From Gonatopus flavifemur (lineage: Eukaryota; Arthropoda; Insecta; Hymenoptera; Dryinidae), in the NCBI GenBank assembly GCA_018340375.1, contig JAFFJZ010000002.1:14340001-14404000 (forward strand): a stretch of DNA of 64,000 nucleotides. Direction: 5' to 3'. Under the pieces are notes generated by a model. It made no database searches, was not told the origin of the DNA, and was given only the letters and a program-made list of their open reading frames with translations. Made by a program: the position numbers and the translations under genes. Positions 11,124 to 20,173 of the stretch are shown here, one piece after another. Every line of letters starts with the position of its first letter. Positions within the stretch are counted from its first letter, which is position 1.

Positions 11124-12334
11124 CTCAAAAGTCTGACTGAAAGTGACTGCATCTCACTTGAAAACTTGACTAAAATTCAGTGTTTTCCATTGTGTCGGCA
11201 TTTGTTTTGGATGCTTCCCATGCAGGTATTGCCAAGACTGAGAAAAACCTGAGCTTGTCCCAAGGTTGGCACATGTGTCAGAAACAAACCTCCGTGAAGA
11301 CCAATTGGCTCAATATTGTTCCATGATTGTCCCGTTGTTCCCAATAGATAGTCAGTCATGGTACATTTGTTAATATTTTTGAAATAGTCACTACATTTGG
11401 TACAAGCTTGGCACAAGTGTAAAAATCGAGCATTCGTTGAGAACAATTGTGCCAATATTGCCCACATGAGTGGCACAATGTTTAGAAATATTGACTGAAT
11501 TTTGAATTTACAATGGCTGTAGCCTTGGGGATGACCATCGGGCCAGGGCTGGCCCGATATTCCTGTCATAATTGATCCTACACCCTAGTTTTACACATCA
11601 AGCTAGATTTTATTGATCTCAGTAAGGCTAGAACTTCACTCAATGGTAATAGGATACTTTTGAATGTAATCATACACGGAGATCAACTGATTTTGAAGAA
11701 CTCTTCACAGAATTTTAGGATGTCTGGCTTATTTTGAAGAACATCGATTTTGATGAAACTTTTGCAGTTTCGTAAGGCTTAATATCGAACCAAAAACCCC
11801 CGAATCATTCGTCCAGATGAACAGCCGTTTTTCAGATATAAGTATTTCAAACACCTGACGTTTAGTTTGAGCATAATTCAACAATAGAATCAAAATTGAT
11901 TGAAATGTCAAAGAACGCAAATTTTTCAATGATCATACAAGTTTGTCCCAGTCTTGTCACATTTTTTCTATCGTTTTAAGATAATTCATGTACGGTATTC
12001 TGAGGGAGAAAGTCATGAACTGAAATATGAATCAATTACTTTTTCCATCCATATCTGCGACCAAAGAAGCATTGGTTGATGCTTGGCAAATGAATTGAAC
12101 CGGGCCTGGCAAAACCATTGGCCCAAGCTTGTCCTGATCTTATTCCCAAGCCTGGGCCAAGTTTGGTAAATTGTTCAATACAAGTCTTGGCAGGTCTTGT
12201 GCCAGGCTTAGTCCATCATTGGGCCATTGGTTCATACACACATGGGTTACTTTCAACTGAAATAGGGCTAGTTATGGCTGCATCTTGAAATAAGCCGATA
12301 TTAAGGTTGGAAGTGAGTTTTCCTTTTTACTTTG
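11124..12334. mobile_element. CACTGTAAAAAG-family element, copy 1 (interrupted)
   Basis: Sequence shared with 46590-46767 and 59625-60025 includes CATTGTGTCGGCATTTGTTT, GGCTGCATCTTGAAATAAGC and a final TTTTTACT run. The left end CTCAAAAGTCTGACTG corresponds to CACTGTAAAAAGTCCGACTG in the best copy. It carries a 1-kb insertion. No reading frame is conserved. Confidence 0.6.
11217..12246. mobile_element. MITE with CCCATG ends and CCAAGCTTGG word array (TT duplication)
   Basis: The ends are CCCATGCAGG and CACATGGG, flanked by TT on both sides. The 46.69-kb relative of its host reads GATGCTTACTTTCAG without interruption, so the empty site and a TT duplication are seen directly. The interior is rich in near-palindromes such as GGCCCAAGCTTGTCC and TGCCAAGACTTG. 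A 130-codon frame on the minus strand (11177-11569) runs across the left boundary and is not a gene. Confidence 0.75.
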
Positions 12335-12469
12335 TATGTTCTCAGTTCACTTTTGATCACAATTTGGTATTTTACTGAATCACCACTAGACTTATACCGA
12401 TTATATACCACACGAAAATGATACTTACAGAATACTGGAGATTTTGGTATGATCAGATTCGCTAGGGAT

Positions 12470-14000
12470 TATTCTGCCGCCATTTATTGATATAAAAAAT
12501 AAAGATGACAGCATCATCGTTCCTCCAATGGAGAATAATACATCGATTGTTATTGTAGATCCTGTAATGGCTCAATTCCTTGCCGGAGCTGGTCCTTCAG
12601 AGAACCTGTTTACAGTGTCTGCTGGGTTAACTTTCATGGTATTGTTGAACGAGGTTCAATCTATTTTCAGCATCTGTCAATCATTTATATGACGTATTTG
12701 TGTAACTCTCTAGACTGTTGTGTTGTAATGATAGGCTGAGATAATAAAAGAGAACAAATAAAATCTACCATTGGGACAGAATCGAGAGAAATGAAAAATC
12801 ATAAAAGGATGAGTCTATGGTGAAGTGAATTTGACTTGTTAGATTTGTAACTATGTCCTCTCTCTTGTTCGTTAGTCTTTCACTTTTTTAACTCTTCGAA
12901 TAAATATATTACCATGTAATCTGTATGTAAATTAAAAGTACAAAACATGAATCTTGTGTGATATATGCGAAAAATCCACGGCATCATATTTTTGGGTTAT
13001 GAATTCTCACATTCAATTGAACACCAAGAATGTGTTCGATTATCATTCTCAGACATGCATATTAGAAATTGAAAAGAGGTTTGAGTGTATCAACACACTT
13101 GTGAGTTACATTCGGTACACAGCGGGGACCATAAATTGCTCTGAAGCGTGAAATCGAACCAGTCAGTATATCGAAACGGAGTAGTATATTATATTTTGAG
13201 ATGAAATTGAAATATATATCTTACGAATCAGTTTCGATTTGATTAAAATTGATCAATGTTTTATGATATCATGAACTTTTATATGCATGATATGCATGCA
13301 ACGAAATGAATGTTCGTAAACATCGAAGAAAAACGATTTCAATCATTCTTTCTCCCAAAAATCCTTCGAAATTTCACGTTTGAGATATGATACATGGTTG
13401 AAGAGACCGTCAGCTAAAAATTTCAAACCCTTTGAACAGAAATATTCTATTGTAGATCAAACAAACACTGAGATTGACGATTTTTCAGAACAATGTTGAA
13501 TGTCATCCAATTACTTTTAGTATTCGGAATATGGAAAATATTGGTTTGAAGAACAAAATATGAAGAAAAGAATCGAAGTTTGACAGAATTGAATCTTTCT
13601 TGTGAGTTGTTTGACCAGTCTTCGTAGTTGATATCAAAGAAAGATTTACAAATAAGACCCGGATGCAACTAAGGTTCTTGCGATATAACTATCCCTATGG
13701 AGGAGTGTTCTTCCAGGTGAATATATTGAAATTGGGATGTCAAGGGTACCAAGTCGAATGATAATGTTCGATTCCACCTCAACCAGATAGAACTTACGTA
13801 GGAGAAAGGACTCTTGTGAGTACAATAATGAACTTTCTACTTCCTAATTCTAGGGAGTAATTGAATAAGTGAAGAAATAACAGGTAAATACGCCTAGTAG
13901 GACATTCTCATATTTCAGACAAATCAACAAGTAAGGAATAAGTAAGGGATAATTATGACCCTAAATTTCAAGTCACAGAATTTCCTTAATTTTGAAGCTA
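12470..14000. other. Nothing recognised
   Basis: No clear repeat structure or protein-like reading frame is visible. Short open frames near 12.95 and 13.45 kb are compatible with chance. Confidence 0.4.
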
Positions 14001-14002
14001 TA

Positions 14003-14171
14003 CGCTGAGAAAACGTTTGTTCTTGCCAAACAAAATTTTGGTTGAAATGAACGCAAAGAAACTTTTTGTAGAATTTTTTTAGGACAAATAAATTTTATTT
14101 CAACCAACCAAAAAGTTTCTTCGCGTTCGTTTTAACCAAAATTTTATTTAGCTGGAACGAACTGAACGCAT
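14003..14171. repeat. Foldback repeat with about 40-bp arms
   Basis: CAAAATTTTGGTTGAAATGA followed by ACGCAAAGAAACTTTTTG on the left is complementary, with few mismatches, to CAAAAAGTTTCTTCGCGTTC and the following run on the right. The outer ends (CGCTGAGAAAACG side) pair only weakly. Probably a short MITE. Confidence 0.55.
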
Positions 14172-14269
14172 CTTTGTATTTGATCGAAATATCCTGAAAA
14201 TTTTTTTGAAAAGATTAAGAGGAAGCTAAGAATCATCGACTATCTTGTATCTTTTTATTCACTGAGAGA

Positions 14270-14708
14270 AATTTATAGTTGAAGTGACTATGGAATTCCA
14301 CTGAACTGAGCTACACTGAGAACCCAATTCCTTAGACTTGAAGAAAATTTCTTTGCCCTCGTTCTGATAAATCTTGTTCCCGGTGGAAACAATTTCAATT
14401 CATTTCAATGGAAAAATTTGTCATTGAATTGGAATCACATTCGTCGAATTAAAAAAATAATGTATTTCTGTTTCAATCTGATGAAAACTTTTTCCATTTA
14501 ACTGAATTTCTTTCCATTAAAAAGAAGATTTATTAAAATGAGGACAAAGAAAATTTTCTTTCGATCTGAGGAATTGGATTTTCAGTGTATAGCAAAACAA
14601 TAGAAACCTGATCAAATTTACAATGTTTTACAGTAAATTTCATTGGAAGTCAGTATGTTCCCCCATTCCTATGATTCCATAGTAAATTCAACTATAAATT
14701 TGTCTGTG
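14270..14708. mobile_element. Foldback MITE with CACTGAGAGAAATTTATAG end
   Basis: The left arm CACTGAGAGAAATTTATAGT pairs with the complement of ACTATAAATTTGTCTGTG, and CTATGGAATTC pairs with GATTCCATAG farther in. A shorter element is nested in the middle. Related arms occur near 47.06-47.18 kb. Confidence 0.6.
14314..14587. mobile_element. Nested MITE with CACTGAGAA ends and TA duplication
   Basis: CACTGAGAACCCAATTCCT on the left is complementary to AGGAATTGGATTTTCAGTG on the right, and GAAAATTTCTTTG pairs with CAAAGAAAATTTTC. TA flanks both ends. It lies inside the element at 14270-14708 and is therefore the younger insertion. Confidence 0.7.
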
Positions 14709-14919
14709 TTCAAAATTCTGATTCCTTGAATTTTTTTCTTTTTCTTATTGATTATTAGAGACCGGATTATATGCAAATTGCATATTTTGTCCATATTCGA
14801 ACTTGTGCATATTTCGCTCATTATTTGTTATAAAATGTATATTTTTCACAAATGTTCTAGAAAAAAATCATGTTTTCAACAAGAAATGTTCTTGACCATA
14901 GAAAAAAGATTTGTAATCA

Positions 14920-15305
14920 CACGGAGAAAAATGCAACTCGAAAGGATAGTAATCTTTAATAGAAAATTGGAGAATATTTCTTAAAATCTGAGAATATTTT
15001 TTAAAATCTAAGAATTTTTCTTAAGTTCGTAATAAACATAAACCGGTTCAGATTTCTCTTGAATATTGCTCAAAAAACAATGAAAAATTATCAATACTTA
15101 ACAAATCATAAAAACAAATATGAAGTTCCCAAAAGTCGCGCATGAAATTTTACAAAGTGAATAACAAAATTCTGTAATTTGAAAATAAGATTCCAAAATT
15201 TTGTTATTTACTTTGTGAAATGTCATGCACGACTTTTGGAAACTTCATATTTGTTTTTATGATTTGCTAAGTATTGATAATTTTCGAGCTGCATTTTTCT
15301 CCGCG
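14920..15305. mobile_element. Foldback MITE, CACGGRGAAAAATG family, copy 2 (nested in hAT)
   Basis: CACGGAGAAAAATGCAACTCG and its near-complement CGAGCTGCATTTTTCTCCGCG form the ends. The arms then carry AAAAGTCGCGCATGAAATTT and CATGCACGACTTTTGGAAAC in opposite orientations. It matches the copy at 5471-5962. Since it lies inside the hAT element, it inserted after hAT arrival or was carried with it. Confidence 0.7.
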
Positions 15306-15383
15306 CAGTTAATATTTCATTAGATCTAGTAAAATGAATACTTATCCCATACAATTATAATTGAACCGGTGATAACTGGCTGA

Positions 15384-15958
15384 GGAACATGGATAGAAGC
15401 AGCCTTGTTCTATAGTCAACATTTCGAGGCTGTTAAAAATGTTGTAAATGAATTCGACAGTTCAAATGCTATGTCCATTATTCAGAGCAAGGGAGCGTGT
15501 AATGATCATTCGATCCGAAAAAATCTTGCTGTAATTAATACGCACTTCTCACACATACCTAGACTGATCAAACAGTTGGAAACTCAAAGATTATTATTGA
15601 ACACATTAATGCAATTGATGGAAGAAATGCGTACAGTGCACTTTCAGCTGCCAAACAATTTTTGTGAAAATCTTCGCGGAAAACTTGACAAAGTTTGAAA
15701 AAATAATCCAGGGTATGAATCAGTGCAACAGATCAACAGTTTCATCAACGGTATAGATGAAGTATTACTTGAAACAGTACCATATCTCCTGAAAGAGCAC
15801 AAAAATTTAAATACTGTCCAGTGACTTCAGTGAATGTGGAACGTTCGTTTTCTGCATTCAAACGCATTCTGAATGATAGACGACATAATTTCACTATGAA
15901 AAGCTTGGAGTGGTATATCGTAGTATACTTTTATCAAAATAATGATAAAAATGAGTAA
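15384..15958 (+). pseudogene. hAT transposase C-terminal fragment
   Basis: The first block, from a TGA at 15381, is open for about 104 codons and begins GTWIEAALFYSQHFEAVKNV. It meets a TGA at 15696-15698 and resumes in the same frame with NNPGYESVQQINSFINGIDE. A one-base frameshift near 15.81 kb then leads to CPVTSVNVERSFSAFKRILN and NFTMKSLEW, ending at a TAA. That last block is the hAT C-terminal dimerisation region (the family pattern is a PxTSxxxERxFS motif followed by RxxL and a hydrophobic helix). The N-terminal zinc finger and most of the catalytic core are missing. With one nonsense codon, one frameshift and an inserted MITE, it cannot encode an active enzyme. I am confident of the superfamily but not the subgroup. 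Confidence 0.88.
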
Positions 15959-16099
15959 ATTGGTCATTCTGTTTTATTTCTGATCTCTTTATGAATAAAA
16001 ACTCGTTACATTTTTGAATATTTTGAGATTTTTTCATGCATACTTGCATGCATATTTAGCACTTTTTTTGTTGCATATAATCCGGTCTCTATTGATTAT

Positions 16100-16827
16100 A
16101 CTATTCAACAACAATGTGCGATTGGTTAGAATTCAAGGATCACGGAGAATTTCATCCCAGTCCAATTCCAAAAGACAACATGAATTGCCAATGATGAGTT
16201 GTTGATGAGTTGCTAATGAATGCATGAGATGCTACGCTTTTGTCGAATTTCTCCGATTCCCTGAAATGGCTCCAGAACTGTATCGAAAGCTTCTGAAATA
16301 TCTTAGTTGTACTTTTTGTTTGAACGCGATCGTTTCCCTAAGTTTTCCAAAGTTGAACATCCAGTACTCCCCCACATATGAAAGTATTCCAGGAAGTCGA
16401 TAAAACATTCCTTGTGATAGATTATTATTCCTTCCTCTAGGTCGATTCAAAATATGGGTGCATTTGTTGTCTCTGGTACACCGATGATCGATCAAGGTAA
16501 TGTTTCAATGATGTTTGATGGGTTCTTTCTAGCTTGGAATTGTGTGAGATATATCAATCTTGATCATCCTCGTTTTACTTTTCACTCAAGGAACAGTGTT
16601 TGCATTGGTATTTTATTGCCTGTGGATGCACAATGGGGCTGTACGGTACTTCGCATGCATGACTCATATAAAAACTTCTTAAACAATAATCACAGATTGA
16701 AAAGGAATCTAATTCCATTTACCCCTAGCTATATAAAAATTGTGTTATCAGGTCGACCGAAAATATTCTGTGTACATTCATAGGATATTTGGAATTTATC
16801 AAAATACTCTACGTATGTTCACAGGAG
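16100..16827. other. Unidentified region with overlapping open frames
   Basis: A plus-strand frame opens after a TAG near 16.42 kb and runs to 16783, with an ATG at 16454. It has a varied composition (for example GAFVVSGTPMIDQGNVSMMF and DHPRFTFHSRNSVCIGILLP). A minus-strand frame (16232-16495) overlaps its start. Neither resembles a family I know. They could be a decayed gene or chance, since about five frames of 100 codons are expected in this amount of AT-rich DNA. Confidence 0.2.
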
Positions 16828-17148
16828 CCCAACCAGAAATTTGCAACAGGCGCAGTAATGCACCAGTACTTTCCAAGACTGGCAGGGTACTGGCATTTGT
16901 CTGGAATGATAACGCTTTTCTGTACTGGGTATTGAGTACTAAAACTATTATCAGTGCAGTGCCTGTGCTGGATCAGTACCTGGCCGGCATTAAGCTTTCA
17001 GTACTGATTTATCAGTACAGGTATAGTACTGTATTTCTATGTATCCAGTACTGATCCCGTACGTGTTGGCCAAGTGTTGAAGACCCAATACTGGCTCTGT
17101 ACTGCACCTGCTGTCAACATCGGCATTATTCCGGTTTTTCTGATTGAG
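16828..17148. mobile_element. MITE, CCCAAYCAGAA family, copy 2 (AG duplication)
   Basis: The ends CCCAACCAGAAATT and TTTTTCTGATTGAG are inverted repeats with one changed terminal base, flanked by AG on both sides. The interior is built of CCAGTACTGG-like palindromes. It shares CTGGCATTTGTCYGRAATGA and more with the copy at 59739-59953, which gives a second alignment of the ends. Confidence 0.7.
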
Positions 17149-17346
17149 AGGGAGGATGACCAGCTTGGCAATACTTTTGTACTCTCAGAGTAAACTCGAG
17201 GAGGAATTCTTTTCATTGACCCCACATGAAGATATAATTATAGGGAATAGAAGTACCTCTTATAACACGTATCAGATATTTTTCAATCAGGTATCTACGA
17301 TGAATTGATTGCAAATAATACATGATCAGAACGTATCCATTGATCC

Positions 17347-17948
17347 ATGTTTACAACTAATCTGTTGTTTGGGACACGATGCAAAAAACGAGCTGTTACG
17401 ATCTTTAGATTCCAATGTGAGTTGATTCGACCTATGGAGAATGAAAACTGGTTCGAATTCAGATTAGAACTGGGACTGAATTACGAGTGGGTTCATATCA
17501 AGCTGCAGTTCCGTCAATCTTAATTTTTGAACAATGTACACCACAATCGTTTTGAGCCAGATCGAAATGTGGATCGTGTTAAGATCGGATACAGATTATT
17601 ATCTCAAACTTTGGTTTTTGACTCATATTTCAATTTGGATTCCCAATACAAGTTGAATGTTCTCAAGATCGTATTGTTCTCCAATTGTTGTTACTACGGA
17701 AGAATTGATTTCCAATTGAATGAGCCCTGGTGGAAAGCGTTACATATGACCAGCTAAACTGGGCAAATTTCTACCAGGGAGGCTGGAATCTAAAGATCGT
17801 GACAGCCCGTTTTATGGATCGCGGCAACATTAGGGACCTCTCATTGAAAATACTTCAGGAGTACCAACGTATTTCGGGAATGTACATCCTCGATCCACAG
17901 GATTGTTCGAATAACTACCAGCATTTTTCAATTGTATATAATATTTGA
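17347..17948 (+). pseudogene. Possible decayed coding sequence, unidentified
   Basis: From an ATG at 17347 one frame is open for 58 codons, including RPMENENWFEFRLELGLNYE. It meets a TAA at 17521 and continues in the same frame to 17757. An adjacent frame (17730-17948) then reads NWANFYQGGWNLKIVTARFM and ISGMYILDPQDC. The peptides have many W, E, D and R residues, unlike most chance frames here, so a gene with one nonsense codon and one frameshift is possible. I recognise no domain. Chance cannot be excluded at this length. A decayed host gene or an old integrated sequence would be the alternatives. Confidence 0.2.
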
Positions 17949-17949
17949 A

Positions 17950-19008
17950 ACCATAGATCGGAAAAATCATTGAGGTTCGAAAGAATGAACCAAGCGGAAA
18001 TGGAAGTTCTTCTCTTCCTCGGATGATTATTGGTACAAAGCACAAAAGATCTATTATACATGTCATTCTACAAATCTCCGTATCTTCAAGAAAATTTGAG
18101 TGGTTTCATTGGGAGTTGAATAGTTTGTCATGTCACTTGATTCTGATTGAAAATCCGCCGTTGGCTGGCGTGTACATTTGTGTATTCACGGATACGATAT
18201 GTCAGAACTAATTGGTCGAATCGATTTGAATCCACAGGGAATTGCATTCGTTTCACCAGAAAGAGGACTGAAAATCGCTCCTTCTCCTACTTCTTCTCCT
18301 CCTTCTTCTTATTCTGCGCATTCTTCAACGGTGTGATAGGAAGATCTCAATATGTTGTGCGTTCAAAAGGATACAATATTTTTTGATAGAACCTTCTATA
18401 CTCCTTTCGTACTCGATGTACATGTGCGTATTCACTTCGTTGGATATCCATATTTCTAATTTCTAATATATGAAGTTCAGGTAAGAGAAACCCATTCAAT
18501 TAGAAATAAACGCCAAATATTGATTTACACCAGAATAAAATTCTTGTATTCGATTTGTTGAATTTGTGTATAAAACAATATATTTATGTATAAAACACGT
18601 TCCTCGTTTCGATCCAAATACAAAAGAATCCACACGATAATCTCGTAACATGGTTACTACTAATTAGAACAGCAAACATAAAAAATCAAAGGAACAAAAA
18701 CATTCCGAGTACTGTCCGAATCAGAACTCGCAAATAGAAATTCAACTTGTTTACATTACCCATTTTAATTTGATCTTCTTGTTTCTTGAAACGGTTCCTC
18801 ATACCGAAAATGAGAACAAATATGTGCAATCGGGACACAGAAAGAACATTGAATCATTTATCCAAATTTACATTTCATCAACATAAGAGCAGGAAGAATC
18901 GAATACAAATCTGAATTATGAAATATATTTGAACATTCCATCTACGAAACTTGGTTTATTTTTCAGTATTCAAAATCTTCTTCTCAGAACTTCAAAATAA
19001 TTGTTTGT
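17950..19008. other. Unassigned, with a CTT-rich microsatellite
   Basis: A plus-strand frame opens after a TGA near 18.15 kb and ends at a TGA near 18.34 kb; it includes MSELIGRIDLNPQGIAFVSP from an ATG near 18.2 kb. Its end is coded by an imperfect CTT/CTC repeat (about 18284-18316). It may extend the possible decayed coding region upstream, but no homology is recognised. Confidence 0.2.
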
Positions 19009-19521
19009 TTAAATAGAATTACGTAGTCCATTATTATAGTGGAAAGAACGATTAGTACTCGACGGGTTACTATGAATCTTCTGGAGCTCAAAACGTATGT
19101 TATCAAGAATATTCAAACTTTTCATTTCCAACGTCATAACCATGTGTATCCTACAAACATCATACATCAGCTTATGATCTTTGATACAAACTAGTTGGGA
19201 CTTTAATTCCGCTCTGTGGATTTTCAATTCTATTTCTAAAGATAACAACCAAAGGATCCACATTCGTGACAGAGGGATTAAAAGATTACTACATGCAATA
19301 ATTTGAATTTTCCTGCCACATGCATGGTCATAAGAGCTATAATGATTGAAGGAACATGAAATCCCTGATGTACAGTGACTGTATATTTCGCTTGCGATTG
19401 TTCGATGTTGGAGATGGGAATATTCGAATGGGAACTTGATTTCAGTTAGAATATGAGTTGAATTTAAGATGCAGCCGAAAGAAGACTCATTAGACTTCAA
19501 GTCAACCACTGGAAAACCTTC
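19009..19521 (-). CDS. Unidentified long open frame without a start codon
   Basis: The frame opens after a TAA at 19522-19524 and stays open for 170 codons to a TAA at 19009-19011. At the stop density expected for one-third GC, a run this long is expected well under once in the whole window, so it deserves notice. It begins with no ATG; the first in-frame ATG falls about halfway, at the residues MWILWLLSLEIELKIH. An internal exon, a truncated gene or a chance run remain possible. No signal peptide, repeat or catalytic motif is evident. Flanking DNA shows no promoter or polyadenylation context that I can defend. Confidence 0.22.
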   Translation of the reverse strand, partial: EGFPVVDLKSNESSFGCILNSTHILTEIKFPFEYSHLQHRTIASEIYSHCTSGISCSFNHYSSYDHACGRKIQIIACSNLLIPLSRMWILWLLSLEIELKIHRAELKSQLVCIKDHKLMYDVCRIHMVMTLEMKSLNILDNIRFELQKIHSNPSSTNRSFHYNNGLRNSI

Positions 19522-19780
19522 TTAAACTCAAACAAGAATACAGCTTACATTAATCTCTATTGAACTGAAATTCAAGGTAGATTGTTGCTGATGAATGGGT
19601 TCGTCCACTGTTTTTTTGTTTTGTTCTACTTAACATGGCGTTACCTATCGACGATGAGAAATATGTTCGTGCTTATTCGATGGGTACAAAAAAAATTTCC
19701 CTGTTGTGTGAATCCATTCACTCCAATTGTTGACTGTTCAATTATATCGTAATCGTAGTTTTTGAAGATTGGACATCTTT

Positions 19781-19866
19781 AACCCTCATCGGGAGATTCG
19801 AACCCACGTTGTTGTTGGAATAACCTGTCCTAGTCCTTCGCGTTTAATCACTCCGCCATGGTACCA
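19781..19866 (-). repeat. tRNA-like (SINE-type) cassette
   Basis: On the minus strand TGGCGGAGTGATTAAACGCG fits an A box of the class II (Ser/Leu) type, and GGGTTCGAATCTCCC about 53 bases later is an excellent B box and T arm. The acceptor ends do not pair and the anticodon arm is poor, so a tRNA pseudogene or SINE head is more likely than a working gene. Confidence 0.5.
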
Positions 19867-20037
19867 TTTCGATCGACGGATGTGATAAATCATTTCATAA
19901 TAGTATAATTTGATAGTATGTGCAGTGTGAAGTCGAAGGTAAATTTGGAAAACATTTCACGAGAACTGCGAATTAGTGCAAATGTGAATACCTCCGGAAG
20001 TTTGAATTAATTCCAACTTGTGCTGTAATGTTGAAGT

Positions 20038-20165
20038 ACGGTTACCAGATAAAAACCGGGACAATTTGGTGATTGGTTCCGTCTTCCAGAATGTGGAATA
20101 TGAATGGTTAGGTACATGAGAATTATCCAATCATCGACTGTCCCGGTTTTGATCTGGCAACCCTA
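20038..20165. mobile_element. hAT-type MITE with exact 8-bp duplication
   Basis: Terminal inverted repeats ACGGTTACCAGATAAAAACC and TAGGGTTGCCAGATCAAAAC (complement of the right end) share a CCGGGACA extension. GTTGAAGT flanks both sides exactly. At 128 bp it is non-coding. The 8-bp duplication points to hAT. Confidence 0.8.
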
Positions 20166-20173
20166 GTTGAAGT

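Larger units (their letters stand above)
10914..12467. mobile_element. MITE, CCCTAGCRAATSYGATCATAC family (AT duplication), with nested elements
   Basis: CCCTAGCAAATGCGATCATA on the left is matched by the complement of GTATGATCAGATTCGCTAGGG on the right. AT flanks both ends. The own interior carries GGTAT/ATACC words; most of its length is a nested element (11124-12334), itself split by another (11217-12246). Confidence 0.75.
14756..16091 (+). mobile_element. hAT-superfamily element, internally decayed, 8-bp duplication
   Basis: The first 21 bases (beginning TAGAGACCGGATTATATGCA) are a perfect inverted repeat of the last 21. The 8-bp word TTGATTAT sits at 14748-14755 and again at 16092-16099. 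Eight-base duplications and a C-terminal dimerisation motif identify hAT. At 1336 bp, of which 386 bp is a nested foldback, it is too short for a full transposase of roughly 600 residues. Only the C-terminal part of the coding region remains. Confidence 0.9.

Noticed and set aside
11177..11569. 130-codon open frame on the minus strand
   Set aside because: It crosses the left boundary of the inserted CCCATG element and is made mostly of its word array.
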